Shown: positions 36,286 to 46,775, counted from the first letter of the stretch. The stretch: DNA of 64,000 bases from Methylomonas sp. (GCF_023228165.1 NZ_JALOBS010000016.1:57330-121329); one strand, 5' to 3'. Translations and numbers: made by a program. The notes: generated by a model not told the origin, from the sequence alone.

Positions 36286-37027
36286 TTTTTACTCCGCCTT
36301 TGTAAGTTTTATAGGGTGATTTGATACTTTAATTGAGTTCATTAGTCAAGTTTACTGGTTTGAATATCAATCACCAATAATCCTAGTATTCAATGGCAGT
36401 TCAGGTGTTTTGTTATTTGAATCGCTCGATTAGCATAAATGCCGTCCGTAATCCCGCTGGCGGCAGCTAGGTTCTGCAAAAGAATCGGCTAGCGCTTAAA
36501 TACACGAAGTTTAGATACTCCAAGTGGTTCAAATGAAGACACGGTTTGGTTCATACGAACCGTTTTTTAATGATTACTCTGCAGGATTAATATCTAACTA
36601 ATTGAAAACTAGTGTGTAATTCATTTGGCGATAGTTGGCTTGAAAATGGCTTAAGTAAAACCACCCCGCCGGCGGAATAATCGGCATTGGCGGGTGTTGA
36701 ACTATGTTGGTGTCGCTAAGGCAGGCTACTCTCCAGCCGGCGGAAATATTAAGCTATGGCGGTATGGAGGGTTGTCTGTTTATAAGTGTGCCGTCTATAT
36801 AAAGGTTATCTTTTTTAGGTACAAATCAACAAAAAATTAAAAAACTTAAACAGGAAATTTAAATTACCTAAACAAAAAAATAAAAGACAGTGATTCTGTT
36901 TTGTTTCATGCTCGTTGGGAATTATGTATATATTGCATGAATGGTAAGATTGCAATCGAATTATAGCCGGATTCAATTTATGGGTTTCCGGTTACAACTC
37001 ATATTCGCCTAATCAATTACAAACATT
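36286..37027. other. Intergenic region between DUF389 and HdeD-like genes
   Basis: About 740 bp between divergent genes, strongly AT-rich toward the right end. I see no gene. A hairpin with GGTTC/GAACC arms followed by TTTTTT at 36546-36568 looks like a rho-independent terminator reading rightwards, though no gene upstream of it on that strand is evident. GCCGGCGGA motifs occur at 36667 and 36736. Confidence 0.5.
36546..36568 (+). terminator. Possible rho-independent terminator with no known gene upstream
   Basis: TGGTTC, loop ATAC, GAACCG then TTTTTT. It could end an unannotated small RNA transcribed from within 36300-36540. Confidence 0.3.
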
Positions 37028-37609
37028 ATGTCTGAAAAATTTAATATTCATCCGCAGCCGGAAGAAATTCGCCAAATGATAAAAAATAATCTACGCGAGC
37101 ATTGGCAGTTATTCTTGGCAGAAGGGCTGTTTTTTATCGCCTTGGGTGTCACAGCAATTATTATTCCCGGAATATTTAGCATAGGCATTGAGCTGATGCT
37201 GGGTTGGTTGCTATTGGTCGGTGGTGTTGCTCAAGTCATCAGAGTCCTGAATATGGTCAAGATGCCGGGCTTTAGCTTGTGGTTGTCCAGCGGCATTTTG
37301 CAGGCTGTGATCGGCTATTTTTTAATATCGGCACCCACGCAAGGCGTCATGACGCTGACTTTTTTACTGACTATCTTTTTTGCCTTGGATGGTATGGCAA
37401 AAGTGTATCTGTCTTATATGGTTTATCCGCTAGCCCGCTGGGGCGGACTATTGCTGACCGGTATTACATCGCTGGCCCTGGCGATTGTCGTTTGGGTCGG
37501 CTGGCATGGCAGTTCAACTTGGGTGCTGGGTTTGTTGGTGGGTATCAATATGATTTTTATCGGTATCGCATTAGTGAATATCAGCCTGCATCATAAAACC
37601 TATCAATAG
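37028..37609 (+). CDS. HdeD-family membrane protein (DUF308)
   Basis: A 193-residue protein with six predicted membrane helices and the DUF308 internal repeats (FIALGVTAIIIPG and the LSLAIVVWVG-like part). HdeD is linked to acid resistance in E. coli, though its action is unknown. The first 30 residues are a hydrophilic cytoplasmic tail. It lies 76 bp upstream of a proton-pumping ATPase gene, in line with a shared acid-stress role. Confidence 0.85.
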   Translation: MSEKFNIHPQPEEIRQMIKNNLREHWQLFLAEGLFFIALGVTAIIIPGIFSIGIELMLGWLLLVGGVAQVIRVLNMVKMPGFSLWLSSGILQAVIGYFLISAPTQGVMTLTFLLTIFFALDGMAKVYLSYMVYPLARWGGLLLTGITSLALAIVVWVGWHGSSTWVLGLLVGINMIFIGIALVNISLHHKTYQ

Positions 37610-37685
37610 CTTCTAAATTCGCTGATCCAGCGGTAAACGGTTATTGCTAGTGTGTTTGTTCTGAAATGACAATAGGTCATCTATT

Positions 37686-40199
37686 ATGAAAAATGAATCG
37701 CAAACCTTACCCCCACCTTTGGATGCAGAGCATGCCAAGTCGATGACCACTGAAGCACTGCTGACGTATCTGGCCTGCGATGCAAAAGGCTTGTCCACGG
37801 CGGATGTACAAAGCAGACTGAGTTTTTACGGGCTCAACACCATTCAGGAAAAACACCGAAGTCTTTTGCTTAAATTTCTATCCTATTTCTGGGGGCCAAT
37901 CGCCTGGATGATAGAAATCGCCGCCGTCTTATCGGCCTTTGCCCACAATACCGACGACTTAGTCATCATCCTGATTTTGCTTTTTTTCAATGCCATCGTC
38001 GGCTTTTGGCAGGAATACCAAGCCGGCAACGCCATCGAACAGTTAAAAAAGAATTTAGCCTTAAAAGCCCGTGTGTTACGCGACGGCCAATGGCGGGAAG
38101 TCGACGCCGCGCAATTGGCGCCCGGCGATAAAGTCAAAATTCGCTTGGGTGATGTAGTGCCCGCCGACATCGTTTTGTGGGAGGGCGATTATTTAACTAT
38201 CGATCAATCCGCTCTGACCGGAGAGTCCCTGCCCGTGGACAAACACATCGGCGAGTTGATTTACTCCAGCTCGATCGCCAAACAAGGTGAAATGCTGGGA
38301 CTGGTTACCAGTACCGGCGCAAATACTTATTTCGGCAAAACCGCAAAACTGGTGGGCTCGGCGGAAACCGTGTCGCATTTTAAAAAAGCCGTTATCAACA
38401 TCGGCGACTACCTGATTTTAATGAGTCTGGTATTGGTAGTGATACTGGTATTGGTGGGCTTGGAACGCCAATTGCCGATTATGGAGCTAGTGCAGTTTGC
38501 GTTAATTTTAACCGTGGCGTCGATACCGGTCGCCTTGCCCGCCGTGTTATCTGTAACTATGGCCGTGGGCGCCATCAAGCTGGCCAAATTAAAAGCCATC
38601 GTCTCCAGGCTTGAGGCTATCGAAGAATTGGCGGGCATGGATATTCTCTGTTCCGATAAAACCGGCACCTTGACCCAAAATAAACTCACCCTGGGTGAAC
38701 CGGTGATGTTTACCGGCACCGATAAGCAAGCGATTATTCTGGCTGCGGCACTGGCATCCGACAGCGAAAATCCCGACGCCATCGATGGCGCCATTTTGCA
38801 GCAACTGAATAATGACCAAGCCTTAAAGCCCTATCAGCAAAGCCATTTCGTGCCTTTCGATCCGGTGCAAAAACGTACCGAAGCCAGCATAAAATCCGAT
38901 CAGGGCCAAACCTTTAAAGTCAGCAAAGGCGCAACACAGGTTATTTTGGATTTGTGCAGCCCTGATGCTGAAATTCGAAATCATGCCGACCAAGTCGTCA
39001 ACGAATTTGCCTTAAAAGGTTATCGGGCTTTAGGGGTGGCTAAAACCGATGCCGGAGGTCGCTGGCTGTTTTTAGGGGTGTTGCCGTTATTCGACCCGCC
39101 ACGCGAAGATGCCGCCCAAACCATCAAAGAAGCCAAACAGCATGGCATCGACATCAAAATGGTCACCGGCGACAATATTGCCATTGCCAAGCAAATTGCC
39201 GGCGAGCTGGGTTTAGGCCAAAACATTTTATTGGCCGAGCAGTTAATCAAAGCCAAGGATCAAGAGGATATTATCCATCAAGTAGCGCAATGCGCCGAGC
39301 GGGCCGACGGCTTTGCCCAAGTATTTCCGGAACATAAATACTGGCTGGTCAAAGACCTGCAGGCTAATAAGCATCTGGTGGGCATGACCGGCGATGGCGT
39401 TAATGATGCGCCGGCCTTGAAACAGGCCGATGTCGGTATTGCTGTTTCCGGGGCAACCGATGCAGCCCGCGCGGCTGCCGATCTGGTGTTAACCGGTACC
39501 GGGCTCAGCGTGATTATTAACGCTATTGAAGAGGCCCGGCGCATTTTCGAACGCATGAATGCCTACGCGATTTACCGGATTACCGAAACCATCCGCATCA
39601 TGTTGTTCATGGTATCGGCGATTTTGATCTACAACTTTTATCCGATTACAGCCGTGATGATCATCCTGCTGGCCTTATTAAATGACCTGCCCATTTTGAC
39701 CATCGCCAAGGATAATACCTGGCTATCGCCGACACCCGTGCGCTGGGAAATGCGCAAAGTGTTGACCCTGGCCACCGTGTTAGGTGTGTTAGGCGTCACG
39801 GAAACCTTTTTACTGTTGATCATTGCCAAAAACCACTTCCACGTCGGTCTGGATCAGCTGCAAACCATTATTTTTCTCAAGCTGGCGGTTTCCGGGCATT
39901 TGACTTTATTTGTCGCTCGTACCCGCAATTGTTTCCTGTTTCAGCCATTTCCCAATCCACTGCTGCTATTTGCGATTATCAGCACTCAGATCGTTGCGGC
40001 TTGCATCGCCGGTTTTGGCTGGTTTGTCACCTCGATTTCCTGGGAATATGTGGGCTTGATTTGGGCGTATTGTCTATTTTGGGTGTTTGTCGAAGATTTT
40101 ATGAAATTACGCGTCTACCGGCAGCTTGACTGTAAAACAGTCAAACACAGTCGTTTTCTAGGTATGTTGAATCGCTCGTTACACAGTCATTTTCGTTGA
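37686..40199 (+). CDS. Plasma-membrane-type proton-efflux P-type ATPase (P3A)
   Basis: An 837-residue P-type ATPase. The phosphorylation site CSDKTGTLTQNKLT lies near residue 325, TGES near 180 in the actuator domain, and MTGDGVNDAPALKQADVGIAVSG near 575. The family exports H+ (fungal/plant PMA1 type), hydrolysing ATP. The N-terminus carries a short tail followed by the cation ATPase N domain. Presence next to NhaD and HdeD suggests coordinated pH control. Substrate is inferred from family. Confidence 0.93.
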   Translation: MKNESQTLPPPLDAEHAKSMTTEALLTYLACDAKGLSTADVQSRLSFYGLNTIQEKHRSLLLKFLSYFWGPIAWMIEIAAVLSAFAHNTDDLVIILILLFFNAIVGFWQEYQAGNAIEQLKKNLALKARVLRDGQWREVDAAQLAPGDKVKIRLGDVVPADIVLWEGDYLTIDQSALTGESLPVDKHIGELIYSSSIAKQGEMLGLVTSTGANTYFGKTAKLVGSAETVSHFKKAVINIGDYLILMSLVLVVILVLVGLERQLPIMELVQFALILTVASIPVALPAVLSVTMAVGAIKLAKLKAIVSRLEAIEELAGMDILCSDKTGTLTQNKLTLGEPVMFTGTDKQAIILAAALASDSENPDAIDGAILQQLNNDQALKPYQQSHFVPFDPVQKRTEASIKSDQGQTFKVSKGATQVILDLCSPDAEIRNHADQVVNEFALKGYRALGVAKTDAGGRWLFLGVLPLFDPPREDAAQTIKEAKQHGIDIKMVTGDNIAIAKQIAGELGLGQNILLAEQLIKAKDQEDIIHQVAQCAERADGFAQVFPEHKYWLVKDLQANKHLVGMTGDGVNDAPALKQADVGIAVSGATDAARAAADLVLTGTGLSVIINAIEEARRIFERMNAYAIYRITETIRIMLFMVSAILIYNFYPITAVMIILLALLNDLPILTIAKDNTWLSPTPVRWEMRKVLTLATVLGVLGVTETFLLLIIAKNHFHVGLDQLQTIIFLKLAVSGHLTLFVARTRNCFLFQPFPNPLLLFAIISTQIVAACIAGFGWFVTSISWEYVGLIWAYCLFWVFVEDFMKLRVYRQLDCKTVKHSRFLGMLNRSLHSHFR

Positions 40200-40408
40200 A
40201 CCTGGATGCACGGGTTACCCAGAGTGATCCGATTGAAGCGTTTCCGGATGCAAAGAATTGTTATCGAGTCGGTAGTTTGAGGCGGATGGCGGAAGCAATC
40301 ATCTAAGACTACTTGCAGCATCATTTTGAACCCAAGCCGACAGAGCTATCATTCGCGGATCAAATTTCGGTGCCGCACTTCTCGCGCCTGCTGAAGAGGG
40401 TGGGGTAA
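40199..40408 (+). pseudogene. Possible degraded gene fragment
   Basis: A 70-codon frame (NLDARVTQSDPIEAF ... RMAEAII) is interrupted by TAA and continues in frame (DYLQHHFEPKP ... RLLKRVG) to a stop at 40406-40408. The composition looks protein-like but I do not recognise a family. The rest of the 40200-40808 gap, about 400 bp, holds nothing I can support. Confidence 0.25.
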
Positions 40409-40808
40409 GGAGAATTTAAAACCGAGTTTTGAAAGGTAATGAGTATAATTTAAAGGCGGAGCCCGATTAGACGCGTCGCTTGGCCTGCTTCGATGCAAGC
40501 CTGCGGAACGTGTTTGGACGTGCCACGGAAATTCGACATACCGACCGGCCCGGCGGTATGAGGCGCTCGATCATCATTGCGGCTTGCGTACCGACGAAGC
40601 AGGACCTTCCTCAAGCGGTTTTGGATTCTGCCAGGGCAAGGCTTCAATGGGATATTTGGAAGGCAATTTTGGAATAGGTTTTTTACTGGATATTTTCCCT
40701 GGTTATTATTCGGCATGACTGTATTCTCTGTTATGCCGACCGCTCAAGTTCTCAAGTGCGATGCATTTTTTAACCTTTAAATCATCATAACGAGATGGAA
40801 GAACCTCA

Positions 40809-41681
40809 ATGTACCTAGAAACGACCCGCCTAAGTTACACCAATAGCAAAGCGCAACGCGTCACCTTTGCCGGATTTACCGAAAAGGATTTCAAGAAGCG
40901 TTATTTAGCGGCGCTGGAAACGGGGAAACGAGAATATATTGAGAAATATACCGTCCCCCATATCGCCGATCTAAGCGACTCCGATGTGCAGCTGGCGCTG
41001 ATCGACGCCTTTTGTATCGCTCGCGAGGCGTCGGTTCAGGCGGATGCGTTCTTTTCAGCCGCGCTGAAGAGTAAACAGCCCAATAAGCTGCTGTCCGATA
41101 TCTTCAGCGAATTGTTCTCGACCAAAAAGCCCGGCGGTAGCGATTATCGTGTCGTACAGGAGACTTTTGAAAAAACTCGCCGCGGGCTAGACGGTTCCGT
41201 CACCATTTGCGATATGTTCAAAGGGGCCGATCATGAGCCCGGTGGCCCGAGTTGGGGGCCTAGCGAGGGCGAGGTGCTTATACCGCAACATATCCTCCGC
41301 GACTATAGCCGGCGGGCGAAAAAGAGCGACGCCGCCGGGGATATCATGCGTAAGATGCTGGAAAAAGAGGGTGAGCAGGTGCAGGATATTTACATGCGGT
41401 TCAACTTGGTTCGCGAGCTTACCGTAGAAGGCTTGGCCCGCGTCATTTTCCATGAAGCCACGCACAAATTCGCTTACACCGGCGATTATCAATATATATA
41501 CGACGCGACGTCGATGAAAGGCATCAAAGCCAAGCAGGCTCTGTACAATGCCGACAGCTACGCTTTTGCCGGTATGAGCGTCTATCTCAATCGTGTCGTC
41601 AGCAAAGCCGATCTGGTCGGGCCGGCGGCCTGCAGCCAACCCATGCACGACATGCGTTGGCTGCAGGATAGGATGCTTTAA
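40809..41681 (+). CDS. Putative M35-like (lysine-specific) metallopeptidase
   Basis: A 290-residue protein with HEATH at residues 215-219 and, 30 residues on, NADSYAF (D249, Y251), the arrangement of aspzincin peptidases (M35), where the third zinc ligand is Asp. The first 200 residues are helical and unrecognised; there is no signal peptide or membrane segment. Lysine-specific metallo-endopeptidase domains are found in secreted enzymes and in toxin or type VI effector tips. No secretion or immunity gene is next to it. It lies alone before sbcD. Confidence 0.7.
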   Translation: MYLETTRLSYTNSKAQRVTFAGFTEKDFKKRYLAALETGKREYIEKYTVPHIADLSDSDVQLALIDAFCIAREASVQADAFFSAALKSKQPNKLLSDIFSELFSTKKPGGSDYRVVQETFEKTRRGLDGSVTICDMFKGADHEPGGPSWGPSEGEVLIPQHILRDYSRRAKKSDAAGDIMRKMLEKEGEQVQDIYMRFNLVRELTVEGLARVIFHEATHKFAYTGDYQYIYDATSMKGIKAKQALYNADSYAFAGMSVYLNRVVSKADLVGPAACSQPMHDMRWLQDRML

Positions 41682-41808
41682 CGGTTAAGCGCCGGCTTGA
41701 GCACGATGCCTGGGGTGAGGCCAAAACAGAAACCATTTCCTGATTGGCATTCGGTCGTGTGCCCATGAAAAAAGCAGACCGGTATTTGCTTGACCGCAAG
41801 GACCACAC

Positions 41809-43053
41809 GTGAAAATTCTCCATACCTCCGACTGGCACCTGGGCCACAATCTGAAAGGCTTTGACCGCCATTTCGAACACCAATGTTTTCTGGATTGGTT
41901 ATTAGGCCAAATCCGCGAGCAGGATATCGATGTGTTGCTGGTTACCGGCGATATTTTCGATAACGCCAATCCGTCTGCGGCCTCGCAAAAGCAGTTATAC
42001 CGTTTTTTGCAGGCGGCCCGCGAAGCCGCGCCGCATTTGCGGGTGGTATTGATAGCAGGCAATCACGATTCGCCGGGGCGACTGGAAGCGCCTTCGCCGT
42101 TACTGGATTTGTTCGAGACCACGGTGGTGGGTCAAACCTGGCGGCATGCCGATGGCGAGATCGATCTGGATGCGTTGATCGTACCTTTATACGATCGAAA
42201 TGAGATTCGGCGCGCTTGGTGTTTGGCGGTGCCGTTTCTGCGTCCCGGCGATGTGCCGCGGGTCGAAACCGACGGCGACAGTTATCCGGCCGGCGTTGAG
42301 GCCCTGTACCGGAAAGTGCTGCGGAAGGTATTGCTCAATCGGCAAGCCGGTGAGGCGATATTGGCGATGGGGCATTGCCATCTGGATGGCGGCGCAGTGT
42401 CGCGGGAATCGGAGCGGCGGATTGTGATCGGCGGTTTGGAGTCGCTGTCGGTGGCGATGTTTGATAAGCCTATTGCCTATGCGGCTTTGGGGCATTTGCA
42501 TCTGCCGCAAAGCGTCGGTGGCAGGGATTGGGTACGTTATAGCGGTAGCCCGTTACCGATGTCGTTTTCCGAGATCGATTACCCCCATCAAGTCGTCTGC
42601 GTCGAATTGGACGGCGAGCAGCTGCAATCCATCCAAAGCCTGTATGTGCCTCGGGCTGTGGAGTTGCTAAGAGTTCCCGCCAAGCCGGCGCCGTTGTCGG
42701 AGGCTCTGGCGGCACTGGCGGCATTAGCCTGTGTCGAGCCGCTGTTACCGGAACAACGTTGGCCCTATCTGGAGGTGCGAGTGCTGTTCGATGCCCCCGA
42801 GCCGGGTGCTCGGGCGGCGATCGAGTCGGTTCTGAACGGTAAACCGCTGCGCTTGGCCGGCATCGATGTCAGCTATCGGCGCGGTAATGGCCCGGACGGC
42901 AATGCCGCGAATCCTGAACTGGGCGATCTCGGTCAATTACAACCCGAAGAGGTGCTGCAACGGCATTATCAAAAACAATACGGTTCCGCCGTGCCTGACG
43001 AATTGTTACAGGCTTTTCAGACCTTATTGCTGGAAACGGCGGAATCGGCATGA
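41809..43053 (+). CDS. sbcD: Exonuclease subunit SbcD
   Basis: The 414-residue nuclease subunit of SbcCD, which cuts hairpins and protein-blocked DNA ends. Phosphoesterase motifs are all present: DWHLGH, TGDIFD, GNHD, GHCHLDGG and GHLHLPQ. It starts at GTG and ends in a 4-base overlap with sbcC. SbcCD is a Mre11/Rad50-like complex that destroys long palindromes in vivo, notable since this region carries perfect palindromes. Confidence 0.97.
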   Translation: MKILHTSDWHLGHNLKGFDRHFEHQCFLDWLLGQIREQDIDVLLVTGDIFDNANPSAASQKQLYRFLQAAREAAPHLRVVLIAGNHDSPGRLEAPSPLLDLFETTVVGQTWRHADGEIDLDALIVPLYDRNEIRRAWCLAVPFLRPGDVPRVETDGDSYPAGVEALYRKVLRKVLLNRQAGEAILAMGHCHLDGGAVSRESERRIVIGGLESLSVAMFDKPIAYAALGHLHLPQSVGGRDWVRYSGSPLPMSFSEIDYPHQVVCVELDGEQLQSIQSLYVPRAVELLRVPAKPAPLSEALAALAALACVEPLLPEQRWPYLEVRVLFDAPEPGARAAIESVLNGKPLRLAGIDVSYRRGNGPDGNAANPELGDLGQLQPEEVLQRHYQKQYGSAVPDELLQAFQTLLLETAESA

Positions 43054-46000
43054 AGATATTGGCGATTCGCGGTAAAAACCTGGCCTCCCTGGCGGGTGAG
43101 TTTGCCATCGATTTTCTGGAGCAACCCTTGGCTTCCGCCGGCTTGTTTGCCATCAGCGGCCCGACCGGTGCCGGAAAATCCACGCTATTGGATGCCTTGT
43201 GTCTGGCTTTGTTCGATAAAACCCCGCGTTTACAGCAGGCCGGTAGCAAGGGCGTGCAGTTGCGCGATGTCGGCGACGAAACCTTGCCGCCTTATGACGC
43301 TCGCAACCTGTTGCGGCGCGGCTGCGCGGACGGTTACGCCGAGGTGGAGTTCATCGGTAACGATAGACAGCATTACCGTAGCCGCTGGAGCGTGCGTCGG
43401 GCGCGGTTGCGGGCGGACGGCAAATTGCAGCCCAGCGAAATGACGCTGTTGCGCTTGCCGGAACAACAAGCCATCGGCGGCAAGAAAACCGAGGTGCAGG
43501 CGGCGATCGTGGAAAAATTGGGTTTGAGTTTCGATCAATTTACCCGCGCGGTGCTGCTGGCCCAGAATGAATTCAGTGTGTTTCTGAAAGCACCGGATGA
43601 CGAACGCGCCAGCTTGCTGGAAACCTTGACCGGCACCGACGAGTACAGTCGGCTATCGATGCGGGCCTTCGAACGCGCCAAGCTGGAAAGACAGAAACTC
43701 GATGCCTTGCAGCAACAAGTCACCGCCCAGCAGCCGCTGTCCGATACCGACCGAGAGGCCTTGCTGGTGCAAATTCACGCCTTGCAAGCCAGCAGCGAAC
43801 AAGCCCGACAACAAAAAACCGAGCTCGATGCGCATCTGAATTGGTATCAGCATTTTGAGGCGCTGCAAAGCGCGGAGCAGGACGCGCAAAGCGCGGTGCA
43901 GCGCGCGGAAGCGGCCCAGCGGCAGTCTCAAGCCCGTAAAGACCACTTGCAATTGATTGAGTCCTTACAACCCGCGCGGCCATTGCTGGTCGAGTACGAC
44001 CGCTTGCAGGCGGAATGCCAAGCGCTACAGCGGCAACATGACACGGCGGAAATCGCGGTGGTATCCGCAGCGGACAGCCAACAATCCGCCCTGCAACAAC
44101 AAACCGCTGCCGAACAACATCTGCAGGTCACCGAGCAGCGTAAAGCAGAGGCGGAGATTGATATCGTCAAGGCACGGGCCTTGGACGCGGAAATCAGCAC
44201 CTTAGGCCCCCAGCATCTTAAGCAGCAACAGGGCTTGCTGCAGGTGCGTCAACAGTTGGTTGCGTTGCAAGCTCAAACGCACGAAACCCAACAGCAGCAG
44301 CAACAGAGCTCGCAGGATTTGGCTGATTGTTCCGCATGGCTGGCAGGCCATGCCGGTTTGGCGCGTTTGAGCGAACAATGGCCGCGCTGGGAGACCTTAT
44401 TCAAGCAGTGCAAGACCATTGCCGGCCAACAGGCGGCGGCTGGTGCGCTGAGCGCTCAAACCGAAGCCGCGTCACGCGCGGCGGAGGAGGCAGCGAAAAC
44501 CGTTCATGAACAAATAGAGGCGTTGCAGCCCCAGGTGACAGAGGCGAATCAACGCTGGGAATCTGCCGTAAGCCAGGCTAAGCCGTTCGATGCCGACGCC
44601 TTGACAGCCGAATCCGAACAACATCAACTCCGACTGTTTCAATTGCGTCAGGCGGATAGCGTTTGGCAAGAATGGATACGATTGAACGCTGCTCAAGACA
44701 ATCACAATGCCGCACTGCAGGATTTAACCGGGCAGCGGCAACAGGCCGGCGAAGCATTGAACGGTGTTGTTAGTCAGTTGCCGGCATTAGTGGCTAGTCA
44801 CGAACAAGCCGCCAAAATGCTGGACTTAGCTAAATTGGCCTGTAGCGAAAATGTGGAGGCCCTGCGCGCTCGGCTTAAGCCGGACGCCGAGTGCCCGGTT
44901 TGCGGTGCCACCCAGCATCCGTTTGCCCGCGACGCCACACCGCTGCGCCGGGAATTGCAAGGCTTGGATACGGAAGTGCAAGCCTGCCTGCAACGCCGGC
45001 GACAAGCGGAACAACTGCAAGACCGATTGAGCGTTGCAATCCAGCAGTTCGACAAGCAGACCGCGACGGTTAGCGAAACGCTGACTACATTAGCAGCGCA
45101 AATTGCTGAAAAGCGACACGATTGGGCAGTGCATGCCGAGTCGCTGGGCTGTGCCACTTTGGCCGACGAGCAGGTCGAGGCCTGGCTGACAGCACAAATC
45201 CAGGCGACGGAACAGGCTCAGCGCGGCGTGTCGGAAAATCTAAAAGCCATGAGCGCGGCATTAACGGCACGGGATCGAGCCCGGCAGGCCTTGGATGCGC
45301 TGCATCGGCAGCAGCAGGCGCTACAACAGCAATTGGATGGCGCCAAGGCGGACCGACAAACCGCCGCCTTGGCGCTCGATAATGCCCGAGAAAAACAGCA
45401 CGCATTGTCCGCGCAACTGGATCAACTGTTGGATCAGCTGGATGCCGCTTTTGAACAGTCGGATTGGCGGCGGGCCTGGTCGACCGATGCCGAGGATTTT
45501 TATCAGCGTTGTCTGCAACAAGCGCAAGATTGGCAAACCCGACAAACGCAGCGTGAACAATTAGGCCATCGAGTTTCGATTCTGCAAACCCGCTTGGCCG
45601 GCTTGCAGGGTAGTGTCATGCAAGCCGAAACGCAGCATACCGACGCCGCCAAATCCTTCGCGGCCATTGATACCGAATTGCAGGATAAACAGCAGCAACG
45701 CCAAAGCATACTGAATGGCCGCCCGGTGATGGAAGTAGAAGCCGGGTTGATAAAAGTGCTGAACGACGCCAAGTCAGCATTGCAGATCGCGGTCGCGGCA
45801 GCGCATACGGCGGCAACCCAAGTGGCAACCGCGCAGGAATCCGTCAGTCAGCTGAGAAGTCTGCTCAACGCTCGCCGGGCACAATCGGACACCGCTGAGC
45901 GGCATCTGAGGCAATGGTTGCAAGCTTTTACCGTGGCGCAGCCGCCTTTATCGTTATCGGTATTACGTCAAGGCTTGCAGCACGACGCGGACTGGCTGAA

Positions 46001-46775
46001 GCAGGAACGCGAAGCGCTGCAGCTACTGGACAAAGCCTTGGCACACGCGCAAACCGTGTTGAACGAACGCCGTCGGCAATGCGAACAGCATTTGCAGAGC
46101 CGAACTTCGCTGGAGAGCCGGGAAAACATGCAAACCCAGCTGGCAGCGCTATTGGGCCAACTCGAGGAATTGACTCGACAACTCGGCGAACTGAATCTGC
46201 AGCGGCGCCTGGATGACCAGCGCTTGCAAGCCAATAGCGCTTTGCAAACGCAGATTGCCGGTCAAGCCGCCGTCAACGACACCTGGGCCAAATTGAGCAG
46301 TATCATCGGTTCCGCCGACGGCAAACGCTTTCGCAACATCGCCCAACAGCTGACATTGGATATTTTGCTGGGTTATGCCAATCAACATTTAAAGGATCTC
46401 AGCCGGCGCTATCGCTTGCAGCGGGTTGGCGACACTTTAGCTTTACAGGTGGTGGATCAGGACATGGGCGACGAAATCCGTTCGGTACATTCGCTGTCGG
46501 GCGGCGAATCGTTTCTGCTGTCGCTGGCCTTGGCCTTAGGTCTTGCGTCATTATCGTCGAACCGGGTTCGCGTCGAATCGCTGTTCATCGACGAAGGTTT
46601 TGGCAGTCTGGATGCCGATACGCTGCGAGTCGCGATGGATGCGCTGGACAGTCTGCAATCCTTGGGCCGCAAAGTCGGCGTGATCTCTCATGTTCAGGAA
46701 ATGACCGAGCGGATTGGCACGCGGATTGAGGTGACGCGAATTGGCAGCGCCTTAAGTAAGATACATGTTTGTTGA
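43050..46775 (+). CDS. sbcC: Exonuclease subunit SbcC (ATPase, coiled coil)
   Basis: A 1241-residue SMC-like ATPase. Walker A (GPTGAGKSTLLDALCLALF) lies at about 33-40; a long heptad-rich coiled coil is broken near residue 614 by the zinc hook CPVC; the second arm leads to the signature (LSGGESFLLSLALALG) and Walker B (LFIDEGFGSLD). It works with SbcD and is slightly longer than the usual 1050-1230 residues. Glutamine-rich coiled coil gives a high local GC-skewed composition. Confidence 0.97.
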   Translation: MKILAIRGKNLASLAGEFAIDFLEQPLASAGLFAISGPTGAGKSTLLDALCLALFDKTPRLQQAGSKGVQLRDVGDETLPPYDARNLLRRGCADGYAEVEFIGNDRQHYRSRWSVRRARLRADGKLQPSEMTLLRLPEQQAIGGKKTEVQAAIVEKLGLSFDQFTRAVLLAQNEFSVFLKAPDDERASLLETLTGTDEYSRLSMRAFERAKLERQKLDALQQQVTAQQPLSDTDREALLVQIHALQASSEQARQQKTELDAHLNWYQHFEALQSAEQDAQSAVQRAEAAQRQSQARKDHLQLIESLQPARPLLVEYDRLQAECQALQRQHDTAEIAVVSAADSQQSALQQQTAAEQHLQVTEQRKAEAEIDIVKARALDAEISTLGPQHLKQQQGLLQVRQQLVALQAQTHETQQQQQQSSQDLADCSAWLAGHAGLARLSEQWPRWETLFKQCKTIAGQQAAAGALSAQTEAASRAAEEAAKTVHEQIEALQPQVTEANQRWESAVSQAKPFDADALTAESEQHQLRLFQLRQADSVWQEWIRLNAAQDNHNAALQDLTGQRQQAGEALNGVVSQLPALVASHEQAAKMLDLAKLACSENVEALRARLKPDAECPVCGATQHPFARDATPLRRELQGLDTEVQACLQRRRQAEQLQDRLSVAIQQFDKQTATVSETLTTLAAQIAEKRHDWAVHAESLGCATLADEQVEAWLTAQIQATEQAQRGVSENLKAMSAALTARDRARQALDALHRQQQALQQQLDGAKADRQTAALALDNAREKQHALSAQLDQLLDQLDAAFEQSDWRRAWSTDAEDFYQRCLQQAQDWQTRQTQREQLGHRVSILQTRLAGLQGSVMQAETQHTDAAKSFAAIDTELQDKQQQRQSILNGRPVMEVEAGLIKVLNDAKSALQIAVAAAHTAATQVATAQESVSQLRSLLNARRAQSDTAERHLRQWLQAFTVAQPPLSLSVLRQGLQHDADWLKQEREALQLLDKALAHAQTVLNERRRQCEQHLQSRTSLESRENMQTQLAALLGQLEELTRQLGELNLQRRLDDQRLQANSALQTQIAGQAAVNDTWAKLSSIIGSADGKRFRNIAQQLTLDILLGYANQHLKDLSRRYRLQRVGDTLALQVVDQDMGDEIRSVHSLSGGESFLLSLALALGLASLSSNRVRVESLFIDEGFGSLDADTLRVAMDALDSLQSLGRKVGVISHVQEMTERIGTRIEVTRIGSALSKIHVC

